64,000 bases of DNA. It comes from Halobacillus_B rhizosphaerae. GTDB lineage: Bacteria > Bacillota > Bacilli > Bacillales > Halobacillaceae. The notes beneath the pieces were generated by a model. It had not been told where the DNA came from and searched no databases. It was given only the letters and a program-made list of their open reading frames with translations. Location: contig NZ_JAUTWQ010000002.1 of the NCBI RefSeq assembly GCF_046719735.1, forward strand, positions 62,001-126,000, written 5' to 3'. Shown here one piece after another: positions 26,881 to 35,600 of this stretch. The position numbers and the translations under genes were made by a program. The stretch's first letter is position 1. Each line of letters opens with the position of its first letter.

Positions 26881-27041
26881 TGGATTTAATAAAACTGTAA
26901 CAAAATTCTGAATTGTTTCCAACTAATGTTATGAAAACGTTATCTAATCCCCTAAATAAAGGATATTCCTTTATCGTCCCGTCTATTATAGAATCACCTT
27001 TGCTGGACAGGGTGTCAAGCATTTCATCTTGCCAAACGGTA
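26881..27041 (-). other. Leader or small-RNA candidate region between xerC and topA
   Basis: This stretch lies downstream of a perfect consensus promoter and upstream of the proximal xerC promoter. It contains an 8-bp inverted repeat (ATAAAGGA-3 nt-TCCTTTAT at 26956-26974) and a 13-codon ATG frame without a ribosome binding site. It is the place where trmFO stands in B. subtilis; nothing here resembles TrmFO. It could be a long 5' leader of xerC or a separate short RNA. Confidence 0.4.
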
Positions 27042-27070
27042 ATTATATCCGTCAATTTCCCAACTGTCAA
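27042..27070 (-). promoter_or_regulatory. Perfect consensus SigA promoter upstream of xerC
   Basis: Minus strand TTGACA (27070-27065), 17-base spacer and TATAAT (27047-27042): all 12 consensus bases and the optimal spacing. Transcription would begin near 27035 and run toward xerC, whose ATG is about 210 bases away. It is the only fully consensus promoter noticed in the window. Confidence 0.8.
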
Positions 27071-27101
27071 TATGTTAAGAAAATTAACAGTCAAATAGCA
27101 A

Positions 27102-27132
27102 AAGCCTATAGCTGCAAATGAGCTATAGGCTT
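27102..27132 (-). terminator. Hairpin terminator after topA
   Basis: A perfect 12-bp stem (AAGCCTATAGCT / AGCTATAGGCTT) with a 7-base loop, 12 bases past the topA stop. On the minus strand it is followed by TTGCTATTTG, so the U tract is weak. It probably separates topA transcription from the consensus promoter just downstream. Confidence 0.75.
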
Positions 27133-27143
27133 AACAAGCAGAA

Positions 27144-29219
27144 TCAGGATTGTGCCTCTTCTTTATAGTCACATTCCGTACATTGGATCTGCGTTCCTTT
27201 CTTCGACCTTTTTTCCACCAGGATGGATTCACATTTCGGACAAGGTCTGCTGATCGGTTTATCCCATGAGATGAAGTCACACTCAGGATATCGTTCACAT
27301 CCATAAAATTTGCGGTTCTTTTTACTTTTTCTCTCTACAATCTCACCTTCATGGCATTTCGGACACGTGACATCAATTTTTTTCAAAATAGGTTTAGTGT
27401 TTCGGCACTCAGGAAAGTTTGAGCAGGCGAGAAACTTCCCATATCTACCCATCTTATAAACCATTTCATGCCCGCACTTCTCACAATCAATGCCAGCTGG
27501 TTCATCTTTGATCTCAATTTCTTCCATTTCCTTCTCCGCTTTTTCCAACCTCGGCTTAAAGTCCTTGTAGAAGTCGCCGATGATCGATACCCAGTCTTCC
27601 TTACCAACTTCTATCGCATCCAGGTCATCTTCCATTCCCTTAGTAAAATCAACATCAATAATTTCCGGAAAGTAGTCCTTTAATTGCTCCAGGACAATCT
27701 CGCCAAGTTCTGTAGGGATAAAGCGCTTATTGTCCAGCGCAACGTACCCTCTTCGCTGAATAGTATCAAGTGTAGGCGCATACGTAGAAGGGCGCCCAAT
27801 TCCTAATTCCTCTAGAGTTTTTACTAAACGAGCTTCCGTATACCGTGGAGGAGGCTGAGTGAAGTGCTGATTCGGTTCAATGTTTTCGGCGGTCACCGTC
27901 ATCCCTTCTTCAAGATGAGGCAGTAATTTATCACTTTCCTGCTTATTATCGTCCCGACCTTCAATATACACCTTCATAAACCCTTTAAATTTCACTTCTG
28001 ATCCTGTGGCCCTAAACTCAACCCCTTGATTATCAAGGTGCACGGTCATGGTATCCAGAACGGCAGGCGCCATTTGACTGGAAATAAACCGATCCCAGAT
28101 CAGTTTATATAAACGGTACTGGTCACGAGAAAGAATACTCTTCATGGCTTTAGGGTCACGTTCGGAACCAGTCGGACGAATCGCTTCGTGAGCGTCCTGG
28201 GCCCCTTCTTGTTTTTTCACTTTTTTATTCTGACCTAAATATTCTTCCCCATACTTCGATTGAATGTATTGTTTGGCATCTTCTTTTGCCGAATTGGATA
28301 GTCTGGTGGAATCGGTACGCATGTAGGTAATTAAACCTGTAATCCCCAGCTTACCTTTTAGATCTATTCCTTCGTAAAGCTGCTGAGCGATCATCATCGT
28401 CTTTTTAGCGCGGAAGTTCAGCTTTCTAGCTGCTTCCTGCTGTAAAGAAGAAGTCGTGAATGGCAGGGAAGGATTTCTGCGTCGCTCCCTCTTGTTGACC
28501 TTTTCTACTGAAAAGTTTTTGCCTTTCATCTGCCCTTGGATCCGCTCGACGTCTTCCTGCGTTTTCAATTCTTGCTTCTTCCCGTCCACTCCATAAAAAG
28601 ATCCTTCAAAAGGCTCTTTCTCCTTTAAAAAGTTACCTTCGATCGTCCAATATTCTTCGGGTTCAAATGCATTGATCTCATTTTCTCTGTCGACAATAAT
28701 TTTAACTGCCACGGATTGTACCCGGCCGGCACTAAGGCCTTTTTTGACCTTTTTCCACAATATTGGACTGATGTTATACCCAACAAGACGATCAAGAATT
28801 CTCCTTGCTTGTTGAGCATCAACTAAATCTGAGTCAATGGTTCTGGGCTGTTTAAACGATTCTTTAATCGCTTCTTTCGTAATTTCGTTAAATACTACGC
28901 GGCAATCAGAAGTCGTATCAATATCTAAACTGTGCGCTAAATGCCAGGCAATCGCTTCACCTTCGCGATCGGGGTCGGCAGCCAGATAGACGCGCTTAGC
29001 TTTTTTCGCCGCTGTTTTTAATTCTTTTAAAACCGGGCCTTTGCCGCGGATCGTAATATATTTAGGTTCGAATTCATGATCAACATCCACACCCATTTGA
29101 CTCTTAGGTAAGTCTCGGATGTGACCTAATGAAGCTTTTACTTTGTATTTCTTTCCAAGGTATCGTTCAATCGTCTTAGCTTTTGCAGGCGACTCAACGA
29201 TTACTAGATAATCTGCCAT
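27144..29219 (-). CDS. topA: DNA topoisomerase I
   Basis: 691 residues from the ATG at 29219 (GGAGG at 7 bases), the B. subtilis length; the longer frame begins before the ribosome binding site. The TOPRIM domain starts YLVIVESPAKAKTIERYLG and includes DPDREGEAIAWHL. The active-site Tyr is in GLITYMRTDSTR. The C-terminus carries three four-Cys zinc ribbons (CEKCGHEM..., CPKCHEGEI..., CPKCESIL...). It relaxes negative supercoils. Gene order dprA-topA is as in Bacillus, but trmFO does not follow. Confidence 0.97.
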   Translation of the reverse strand: MADYLVIVESPAKAKTIERYLGKKYKVKASLGHIRDLPKSQMGVDVDHEFEPKYITIRGKGPVLKELKTAAKKAKRVYLAADPDREGEAIAWHLAHSLDIDTTSDCRVVFNEITKEAIKESFKQPRTIDSDLVDAQQARRILDRLVGYNISPILWKKVKKGLSAGRVQSVAVKIIVDRENEINAFEPEEYWTIEGNFLKEKEPFEGSFYGVDGKKQELKTQEDVERIQGQMKGKNFSVEKVNKRERRRNPSLPFTTSSLQQEAARKLNFRAKKTMMIAQQLYEGIDLKGKLGITGLITYMRTDSTRLSNSAKEDAKQYIQSKYGEEYLGQNKKVKKQEGAQDAHEAIRPTGSERDPKAMKSILSRDQYRLYKLIWDRFISSQMAPAVLDTMTVHLDNQGVEFRATGSEVKFKGFMKVYIEGRDDNKQESDKLLPHLEEGMTVTAENIEPNQHFTQPPPRYTEARLVKTLEELGIGRPSTYAPTLDTIQRRGYVALDNKRFIPTELGEIVLEQLKDYFPEIIDVDFTKGMEDDLDAIEVGKEDWVSIIGDFYKDFKPRLEKAEKEMEEIEIKDEPAGIDCEKCGHEMVYKMGRYGKFLACSNFPECRNTKPILKKIDVTCPKCHEGEIVERKSKKNRKFYGCERYPECDFISWDKPISRPCPKCESILVEKRSKKGTQIQCTECDYKEEAQS

Positions 29220-29278
29220 ATCGGTTCCTCCCATAGAGGTGGTTTCTCTGTTCTGTTAGTTATGATAAATCTTCCCTA

Positions 29279-29307
29279 TTATTAAATACAATGAAACCGT
29301 TTGTCAA
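29279..29307 (-). promoter_or_regulatory. Predicted topA promoter
   Basis: Minus strand -35 TTGACA (29307-29302), a 17-base spacer and -10 TAATAA (29284-29279). The -35 is perfect and the -10 is weak. It lies about 60 bases upstream of the topA ATG, in the 159-base gap after dprA. Confidence 0.55.
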
Positions 29308-29378
29308 ACATAGCTGATAAAAAAGTTTCGAAGCGGGAACGATTCAACCCTGACTGTAACACTATTGTAAGAATTTTT

Positions 29379-30257
29379 TCAAATTTTAAATTTCCAGTCT
29401 TCAAGGATGTCCTGACTGCTCTGGACAAGCTTTGCCCCTTGCTGGATTAGATAATGACACCCTTCACTCGCGGGGTTCAAGATTGAGCTCGGCATCGCAT
29501 AGACCTCTCTCCCTTGTTCGAGAGCCTGATCAACGGTGATAAGGGAGCCACTTCGCATCCTTGCTTCCACTACCAGAGTCCCTTGTGATAGACCGGAAAT
29601 GATGCGATTCCTCTCCGGAAAATGATACTTTTTCGCTTGTCGATCCGGGGGATATTCGCTCACTAGTAAATGATGGTAACATAACTCTTGAAGGAGGGCA
29701 GGATTATTCTTAGGATATATATGTTGAAAACCAGATCCAAGAACAGCAATGGTCTTGCCCGCTTGCTGTACAGCAAGATTATGAGCATATTGATCAATAC
29801 CTTTTGCAAAGCCGCTTACCAGCATAAAACCCTGGTTTATCAAGGGATTGAGAATTTTTTTCATCGAGGGGAAAGCGTATATTGAGGGGGTTCTCGTACC
29901 AACCACACTTAACGAAGATGGAACATTCAGAAGTTGTGTATTTCCTAGTAAATACAGGACAATGGGGGGATCAGGTATCGACTTTAGAAGGGAGGGATAA
30001 CTGTCGTCAAAAATCGTTATACAGGTGATATTTTGGAAAATCATGTCGAGTTTCTTCATTATATTAGGGTCACGTAAATAGTCAAAAAGAGCCCGGGAGT
30101 GTTCCATTTTAATTTGAAATCGTTCTGCCATTTGATGAGGGGTATAAAGATGGATTCGGTTAAGCTTGGAGTCGTCTTTAATGATTTTACGCAGTAAAGC
30201 ACGAGTGACGAAGGGAGACGCGTGGAGATGAATCAATTTTCTTCTAAACAGGTCCAT
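29379..30257 (-). CDS. dprA: DNA-processing protein DprA (Smf)
   Basis: 292 residues: an N-terminal helical region, then a Rossmann-like core with SVVGTRTPSIY, SGFAKGIDQYAHNLA, IAVLGSGFQHIYPKNN, FPERNRIISGLSQGTLVVEA and SLITVDQALEQGREVYAMP, all standard DprA motifs. It loads RecA on incoming single-stranded DNA during transformation. It follows sucD, as in B. subtilis. Confidence 0.96.
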   Translation of the reverse strand: MDLFRRKLIHLHASPFVTRALLRKIIKDDSKLNRIHLYTPHQMAERFQIKMEHSRALFDYLRDPNIMKKLDMIFQNITCITIFDDSYPSLLKSIPDPPIVLYLLGNTQLLNVPSSLSVVGTRTPSIYAFPSMKKILNPLINQGFMLVSGFAKGIDQYAHNLAVQQAGKTIAVLGSGFQHIYPKNNPALLQELCYHHLLVSEYPPDRQAKKYHFPERNRIISGLSQGTLVVEARMRSGSLITVDQALEQGREVYAMPSSILNPASEGCHYLIQQGAKLVQSSQDILEDWKFKI

Positions 30258-30278
30258 ATTCAGCCTCTTTTCATTAAA

Positions 30279-30312
30279 GATAAGCCGTGCCTATTTCCAG
30301 GCACGGCTTATC
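30279..30312 (-). terminator. Hairpin terminator after sucD
   Basis: A perfect 14-bp stem (GATAAGCCGTGCCT and its complement) with a 6-base loop lies just past the sucD stop (30320). On the minus strand TTTAATG follows, a short U stretch. It would terminate or attenuate sucCD transcription before dprA. Confidence 0.8.
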
Positions 30313-30319
30313 AATTAAA

Positions 30320-31222
30320 TTAATGAGTTTTGCACTTATCAAGCAAACCTTGCTTGTCCAATACTTTAATAAGGGTTTCACCCATTACTGAAGGAGTTTC
30401 GGCTACATCAATTCCACATTCATTCATAACACGAATTTTCTCATCAGCTGTTCCTTTTCCTCCGGAAATAATGGCACCAGCATGGCCCATACGCTTTCCT
30501 GGAGGCGCTGTGCGTCCACCAATGAAGCCTACGACAGGTTTACTCATGTTAGCTTTCACCCATTCAGCTGCTTCTTCTTCAGCCGTACCTCCAATTTCCC
30601 CAATCATAATCACAGCTTCTGTGTCAGGGTCCTCGTTGAAGGCTTTAAGGACATCAATAAAATCAGTACCATTTACAGGATCTCCGCCTATACCCACGGC
30701 AGTGGATTGACCGATTCCTGCTTCTGAAAGCTGGTGTACAGCTTCATAAGTTAGAGTACCAGAACGGGATACTACCCCTACATGGCCTTTATTATGGATG
30801 TAACCAGGCATAATTCCAATTTTACATTCATCTGGAGTAATAACACCAGGACAGTTTGGTCCTACTAGACGTGTTTTCTTCCCTTCCATATAGCGTTTTA
30901 CTTTTACCATATCCAGTACAGGAATATGTTCTGTAATACAAATAGCCAGGTCAAGCTCGGCATCCGTAGCTTCCATAATGGCATCCGCTGCAAATGGAGC
31001 TGGAACATAGATGACGGAAGCATTTGCTCCAGTATTTTCAACTGCTTCTGAAACAGTATTAAATACAGGTACTCCTTCTACCTCTGTTCCGCCTTTGCCT
31101 GGTGTAACTCCACCCACGATTTGTGTACCGTATTCAAGCATTTGCTTTGTATGAAACAAAGCAGTTGATCCTGTAATTCCCTGTACAATTACTTTAGTCT
31201 GTTTGTTAACATATACACTCAT
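30320..31222 (-). CDS. sucD: Succinyl-CoA synthetase alpha subunit
   Basis: 300 residues. The N-terminal CoA-binding Rossmann domain begins VIVQGITGSTALFH. The middle has GPNCPGVITP, and the active-site phosphohistidine is His247 in GKRMGHAGAIISGGKGTA. It interconverts succinyl-CoA and succinate with nucleotide phosphorylation in the TCA cycle, with SucC. It lies 16 bases after sucC. Confidence 0.98.
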   Translation of the reverse strand: MSVYVNKQTKVIVQGITGSTALFHTKQMLEYGTQIVGGVTPGKGGTEVEGVPVFNTVSEAVENTGANASVIYVPAPFAADAIMEATDAELDLAICITEHIPVLDMVKVKRYMEGKKTRLVGPNCPGVITPDECKIGIMPGYIHNKGHVGVVSRSGTLTYEAVHQLSEAGIGQSTAVGIGGDPVNGTDFIDVLKAFNEDPDTEAVIMIGEIGGTAEEEAAEWVKANMSKPVVGFIGGRTAPPGKRMGHAGAIISGGKGTADEKIRVMNECGIDVAETPSVMGETLIKVLDKQGLLDKCKTH

Positions 31223-31238
31223 GATTTCCCCGCCTTTC

Positions 31239-32399
31239 TTACTTGACTAGTTCTACAATTTTTTGAGCGCCTGCAGCCATAGAATCTGCAGAAGTGATGT
31301 TTAAGCCTGATTCATCAAGAATTTTCTTTCCTTGTTCAACATTTGTTCCTTCCAAACGAACAACAAGCGGAAGAGTCAATCCAATTTGCTTTGTAGCTTC
31401 GACAACACCTTCTGCAATGACGTCACATTTCATAATTCCACCGAAGATATTGACGAAAATTCCTTTAACATTATCATCGGACAGAATAATTTTAAATGCT
31501 TCTGTTACTTTTTCAGTAGTGGCTCCGCCGCCCACGTCAAGGAAGTTGGCAGGATCACCGCTGTAATGCTTAATGGTGTCCATAGTTGCCATAGCAAGAC
31601 CAGCTCCATTAACCATGCAGCCGATGTTTCCGTCTAAGGCAATATAGCTTAGATCATATTTAGATGCTTCTACTTCTTTAGGATCTTCTTCTTCCAGATC
31701 ACGAAGGTCTGCTACGTCTTTTTGACGGAATAGAGCGTTATCATCAAAGTTAAGTTTTGAATCAAGCGCCATTACATCGCCACTGCCAGTCGTTACAAGC
31801 GGATTGATTTCAGCTACAGAGCAGTCCTTTTGAACGAAGACATCATAAAGGCCAAGCATAAATTTAACCGCTTTTCCTAACGCTTCTTTAGGGATGTTAA
31901 TGTTGAATGCCAGTCTTCTCGCTTGGAAAGGAGTCAGACCAGTTACAGGATCAATGACCTCTTTAAAGATTTTTTCTGGAGTTTCAGCAGCCACTTCTTC
32001 AATCTCCGTGCCGCCTTCCTCAGAAGCCATCATCGTTACTTTACTCGTAGCGCGATCTAAGACAAGACCGACATAATATTCACTTTTAATGTCGCATCCT
32101 TCTTCAATTAGTAAGCGCTTTACTTCTTTTCCTTCCGGTCCGGTCTGATGGGTTACTAATGTTTTACCTAAAATTTCTTCTGCGTAAGTGCGCACTTCGT
32201 CAAGATTTTTGGCAATTTTCACCCCACCAGCTTTTCCTCGTCCGCCGGCATGGATTTGTGCTTTAACTACAGTGACATCTGTACCTAGTTTCTTTGCTGC
32301 TTCAACAGCTTCATCTACAGTATATGCCACATGGCCATTTGGCACTGAAACGCCAAAATCGCGCATTATTTGTTTCCCCTGATACTCGTGAATGTTCAT
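31239..32399 (-). CDS. sucC: Succinyl-CoA synthetase beta subunit (ADP-forming type)
   Basis: 386 residues beginning MNIHEYQGKQIMRDFGVSVP, with the ATP-grasp domain (KAQIHAGGRGKAGGVK) and the C-terminal subunit contact and ligase domain (FVNIFGGIMKCDVIAEG, LEGTNVEQGKKIL). It partners SucD. The ATG has GGGAGG upstream and a SigA-type promoter about 35 bases away. Confidence 0.98.
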   Translation of the reverse strand: MNIHEYQGKQIMRDFGVSVPNGHVAYTVDEAVEAAKKLGTDVTVVKAQIHAGGRGKAGGVKIAKNLDEVRTYAEEILGKTLVTHQTGPEGKEVKRLLIEEGCDIKSEYYVGLVLDRATSKVTMMASEEGGTEIEEVAAETPEKIFKEVIDPVTGLTPFQARRLAFNINIPKEALGKAVKFMLGLYDVFVQKDCSVAEINPLVTTGSGDVMALDSKLNFDDNALFRQKDVADLRDLEEEDPKEVEASKYDLSYIALDGNIGCMVNGAGLAMATMDTIKHYSGDPANFLDVGGGATTEKVTEAFKIILSDDNVKGIFVNIFGGIMKCDVIAEGVVEATKQIGLTLPLVVRLEGTNVEQGKKILDESGLNITSADSMAAGAQKIVELVK

Positions 32400-32433
32400 G
32401 TTTCATCCTCCCATCAAATTTCACTGCATTCTC

Positions 32434-32463
32434 ATTGTATAAAAAAACGCAGGCTATTGTCCA
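32434..32463 (-). promoter_or_regulatory. Predicted sucCD promoter
   Basis: Minus strand TGGACA (32463-32458), 18-base spacer, TACAAT (32439-32434). Both hexamers match consensus at five of six. The start site would be near 32427, giving a leader of about 28 bases. Confidence 0.65.
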
Positions 32464-32542
32464 CAGTAACGTAACTTTATGTCGAAATTTTCATATTAGT
32501 TAACGATATACTTATTATGTAAACTATATTTTCATTATTTTC

Positions 32543-32812
32543 TTACTCTTTTAAATCTTTGTCGGATTGATAGATAAAAGCAAATACTTCGGCCACGACA
32601 TGGTATAGTTCTTCAGGTATCTGCTCATTAATATTCAATTCAGATAGAAGCGCGATCAGCGTGGCATCCTCTTGAACCGGAATGTTATGCTCTTCTGCTT
32701 TTCTCAGAATGTTTTCAGCAACATCTCCTTTCCCTTTAGCTTTAACTGTAGGTGCTGCATCGCGTGCTTCATCATAACCGAGCGCGATCGCTTCTTTGCG
32801 TTTATAAGTCAT
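32543..32812 (-). CDS. ylqH: YlqH, detached FlhB cytoplasmic-domain homolog
   Basis: 89 residues that align with the C-terminal domain of FlhB from just after its cleavage site: YlqH EAIALGYDE and EELYHVVAEVFAFIYQ correspond to FlhB YAIAVKYDE and EQFYKAVAEILAYVYQ at 5617-5900. The NPTH motif and all membrane segments are missing. The start overlaps the ylqG stop by 4 bases (ATGA), so both are coupled. Function is not established. Confidence 0.9.
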   Translation of the reverse strand: MTYKRKEAIALGYDEARDAAPTVKAKGKGDVAENILRKAEEHNIPVQEDATLIALLSELNINEQIPEELYHVVAEVFAFIYQSDKDLKE

Positions 32813-34716
32813 ATGCGAATATCTAGTCCCTTCTTTTCTGGAGAAGTGAAAGCTGCTGATGCAGCCGGATGTTGAGAGTTTAAGACATGGGTTTTGTAAT
32901 GGATAGAGGTTAATGTGTAGCCTAGCTTAGTTAACCCTTGTTCTAAGGCTGCTTTATGTTTTTCAAGGACTTGCTTACTTTCCTCCAATTGATTGAAAAC
33001 TGTCACGGCTACATGGCGTTCACTGATATTTAAATCAATGACAGTCTCCTTCATGGATTCTAAATCTAAGTAAAACACAACTCTGCAAAAGTCCGGATCA
33101 ATTTCGTTCTTGCTGTTCTTTCTCCCTTCAACATTCACATGGATATCTTTAGCAGAATCTAACAAAAATCCTGGAAATTGGAGTGAAAACTGAATGGATT
33201 GATTGGTAACCTGATGGGATGACAGCTGGATTCCGTTTAATAGATGCTGAAGTTGTTTAGCACCTTCTGCCGACTGAGAACGGCCTGCATCTTGCTGCAT
33301 TTGAAGCATCAACGATCGAAGCGTCTGCTCATTCTGGCTCTTTTGCTGGAGGTCGGAAGAGTGATTAATCATTGCTTCCTCACTTGAACCGATAGCGTGC
33401 ATCATTAGCTTAATCTTTAATAATATTAAATCTTTGTGGTTCGTTTCAGGAAGCTGATTCATCGCACCGCTGATCCACTCAGTTAAGACTGCCTGTTGAA
33501 ATTTTGAAAGCTGCTGAGCTTCCAGTTTTTCAAGTTTGGGAAGCAGTGAATTCCATTCAACTGGATCGAAATTCCCATTCGTCACCTTTGGTAAATTTTT
33601 GACTGCTTGAGAGAGAGCATTTTTATCCGCTGGCTCTAGAGCAGGAACTATTTTTTCAAAGATCTTACGTTCCATAAGGGACTGATAGTTCTTCAGTAAG
33701 GGCTCTAAGTTTTTTTCGGAAAATCTCAGCGTCTGACCTGCCTGTTGGGCATTCTGTTTAAAAGGCTTTAATTGCTGAACCCACTGCTTAACCATTTGCC
33801 TGTCTTTAGTTGTTAAAGGCAGTTGTTGATCAAATAACTGCTTCAATTGAGGAACCAGCCGGTTTGCCCGTGGAATTAAAAATTCAGGTATGGGACGGAT
33901 TCCTATGGGATCCTGCTGGAAAGTTGATGGAATTTCCTGTGCCGTCTTCCAGCTTTGTACGTCTTTATTAAATTGGGTAAACGTATAATTTTCAGGATAT
34001 AATCCGGCTTTTTTTAAGACCTTAAAGGAATTATTTATTCCAAGGTCAGCTTCCGAAACCAGTCTTACAGCTATTCGCTTCTCTAATGGAATTTCCGGCT
34101 GGTTATTTTTCATGCGGCTAATTAAATCTGCAACTTTCTGAGCAGAATTACTAGCATTTTTCTCTGTAGAAACTGACTGGGAGAGCTTATTTATTTCCTG
34201 AGTTAAATCCTTCGTCTCCTTTGTATAAAACGCTTGAAAAACAGATGGCTTAATGGGTAGCTGCTTTTCAAACAATTTTAATAGGGTGGTAACTGCTGCT
34301 GTCTTCTCTTCCACTTGATTAAGCAGTGTCACAGCATGATTAAGGTCCTGCTTGTGAAAAGAAATGTCCTTCTGAAGGAGTTGACGGACCAGGGAATAGC
34401 TATGTTTAGTCTTTTTTAATCCTAAAACTTGAAAGAGATTAGCTAACTCTTGCTGTTCTGTCTTTTGAGAGGATACTACTGCTAAATGAAGTTGGTCCCC
34501 AGTCGATTTCACTTGAAACAGATATCGCTCTCCTTTAGTTAAAGATGTTTCTAGTTGAGCTTGAAGCTGTTCTGCGCCTAGCTGTACCAGGGCGCCATTC
34601 CCGGGGAATAACTTAATGACCTTACCAGCTATGTACTGACCTTCTATCGGCTGCTGAGAGGTGACCGCAGCCTTTGCTTGTACGGTTTTCAATATACTGG
34701 ACAAGATGGGGTTCAT
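32809..34716 (-). CDS. ylqG: YlqG, large FliK-like protein of unknown function
   Basis: 635 residues, Gln/Lys/Leu rich, soluble. The N-terminal region contains IAGKVIKLFPGNGALVQLGAEQLQAQLE, a beta-rich domain. The long helical middle is poorly conserved. The last 100 residues (YLDLESMKETVIDLNISERHVAVTVFN, then KAALEQGLTKLGYTLTSI) have the layout of the FliK C-terminal switch domain. It lies between rnhB and ylqH as in Bacillus. Its pairing with an FlhB-like fragment suggests a role linked to export switching, which is inference. Confidence 0.85.
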   Translation of the reverse strand: MNPILSSILKTVQAKAAVTSQQPIEGQYIAGKVIKLFPGNGALVQLGAEQLQAQLETSLTKGERYLFQVKSTGDQLHLAVVSSQKTEQQELANLFQVLGLKKTKHSYSLVRQLLQKDISFHKQDLNHAVTLLNQVEEKTAAVTTLLKLFEKQLPIKPSVFQAFYTKETKDLTQEINKLSQSVSTEKNASNSAQKVADLISRMKNNQPEIPLEKRIAVRLVSEADLGINNSFKVLKKAGLYPENYTFTQFNKDVQSWKTAQEIPSTFQQDPIGIRPIPEFLIPRANRLVPQLKQLFDQQLPLTTKDRQMVKQWVQQLKPFKQNAQQAGQTLRFSEKNLEPLLKNYQSLMERKIFEKIVPALEPADKNALSQAVKNLPKVTNGNFDPVEWNSLLPKLEKLEAQQLSKFQQAVLTEWISGAMNQLPETNHKDLILLKIKLMMHAIGSSEEAMINHSSDLQQKSQNEQTLRSLMLQMQQDAGRSQSAEGAKQLQHLLNGIQLSSHQVTNQSIQFSLQFPGFLLDSAKDIHVNVEGRKNSKNEIDPDFCRVVFYLDLESMKETVIDLNISERHVAVTVFNQLEESKQVLEKHKAALEQGLTKLGYTLTSIHYKTHVLNSQHPAASAAFTSPEKKGLDIRI

Positions 34717-34730
34717 GTATGTGCACCTCT

Positions 34731-35498
34731 TTAGGAAAGTATTTGTTCTTTAACAGGAGAAAAACTGACACGGTGATAGGGAGTGGCACCAAATTTATCA
34801 AGTGCCTGAAGATGATTTTTTGTTCCGTAGCCTTGGTTGGAAATAAAATCATAGTCCGGGTAAAATTCATGCAGTTCTTTCATGATATTATCCCTGGTAA
34901 CTTTGGCTATGACACTTGCGGCAGCTATAGAAACACTTCTTTCATCACCTTTTATAAGCGATTCCTGTGGACAAGACAGTTGATTTACTTCCATCGCATC
35001 GACTAATACGTAATCAGGCTCTTGATCCAAGGATTCTACTGCCCTTTTCATAGCTAATTTTGTTGACTGATAAATATTAATCTGATCGATTTCTTTATTC
35101 GTAACTATTCCCACTCCGATGTCAGCTTGCGTCCTAATGGTTTGATAAAACTCCTCCCTTTGCATCCGGGATAACTGCTTTGAGTCGTTCAGACCTTCGA
35201 GGTAAAAGCCTTCAGGAAGAATAACAGCGGAGGCAACGACCGGTCCGGCTAGAGGGCCGCGGCCTGCTTCATCAACTCCCGCGATTTTCACTTTCCCTTT
35301 AGCACGTGCTTGTCGCTCAAACTCCATCATTTCGAAATATTGGATTTCCTTTGCTTTCTTTTTTTCCAGCTTCCGTTCATATTGACGGACAAGATCCAGC
35401 ACTCCCTTACGAGAATCATGTTTCAGATTCTCTAAGTCTGCTTCACTCAAATCGTTCTCTAAAATCCACTGCTTTATTTCTTGTACTGTTTTTTTCAT
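34731..35498 (-). CDS. rnhB: Ribonuclease HII
   Basis: 255 residues with an N-terminal substrate-binding extension (about 1-70) and the type 2 RNase H core. Asp76 and Glu77 are in VDEAGRGPLAGPVVA, with further acidic residues in LVDAMEV and the phrase SIAAASVIAKVTRD. It removes RNA from RNA-DNA hybrids and misincorporated ribonucleotides. It follows rbgA and has the B. subtilis length. Confidence 0.97.
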   Translation of the reverse strand: MKKTVQEIKQWILENDLSEADLENLKHDSRKGVLDLVRQYERKLEKKKAKEIQYFEMMEFERQARAKGKVKIAGVDEAGRGPLAGPVVASAVILPEGFYLEGLNDSKQLSRMQREEFYQTIRTQADIGVGIVTNKEIDQINIYQSTKLAMKRAVESLDQEPDYVLVDAMEVNQLSCPQESLIKGDERSVSIAAASVIAKVTRDNIMKELHEFYPDYDFISNQGYGTKNHLQALDKFGATPYHRVSFSPVKEQILS

Positions 35499-35553
35499 TT
35501 TTGCTCCCCGTTTCTTCTTTATATCGGCACCCTGTACTCACTATGTAATAAAA

Positions 35554-35586
35554 AAACGCAAATTGGAATTTATCCATTTTGCGTTT
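35554..35586 (-). terminator. Rho-independent terminator after rbgA
   Basis: A 13-bp stem with one mismatch (AAACGCAAATTGG with CCATTTTGCGTTT), a 7-base loop and seven T on the minus strand. It lies 15 bases past the rbgA stop and separates lepB-rbgA from rnhB. Confidence 0.88.
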
Positions 35587-35600
35587 CTTCACATGTCCAT

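Noticed and set aside
27005..27020. Second TTGACA (minus strand) downstream of the perfect promoter
   Set aside because: Spacing to the next TATAAT is 22 bases, too long for a SigA promoter.
26825..27094. N-terminal extension of XerC by 90 codons
   Set aside because: The frame is open, but the ribosome binding site is right before the ATG at 26824, XerC proteins are about 300 residues, and the extension contains a promoter.
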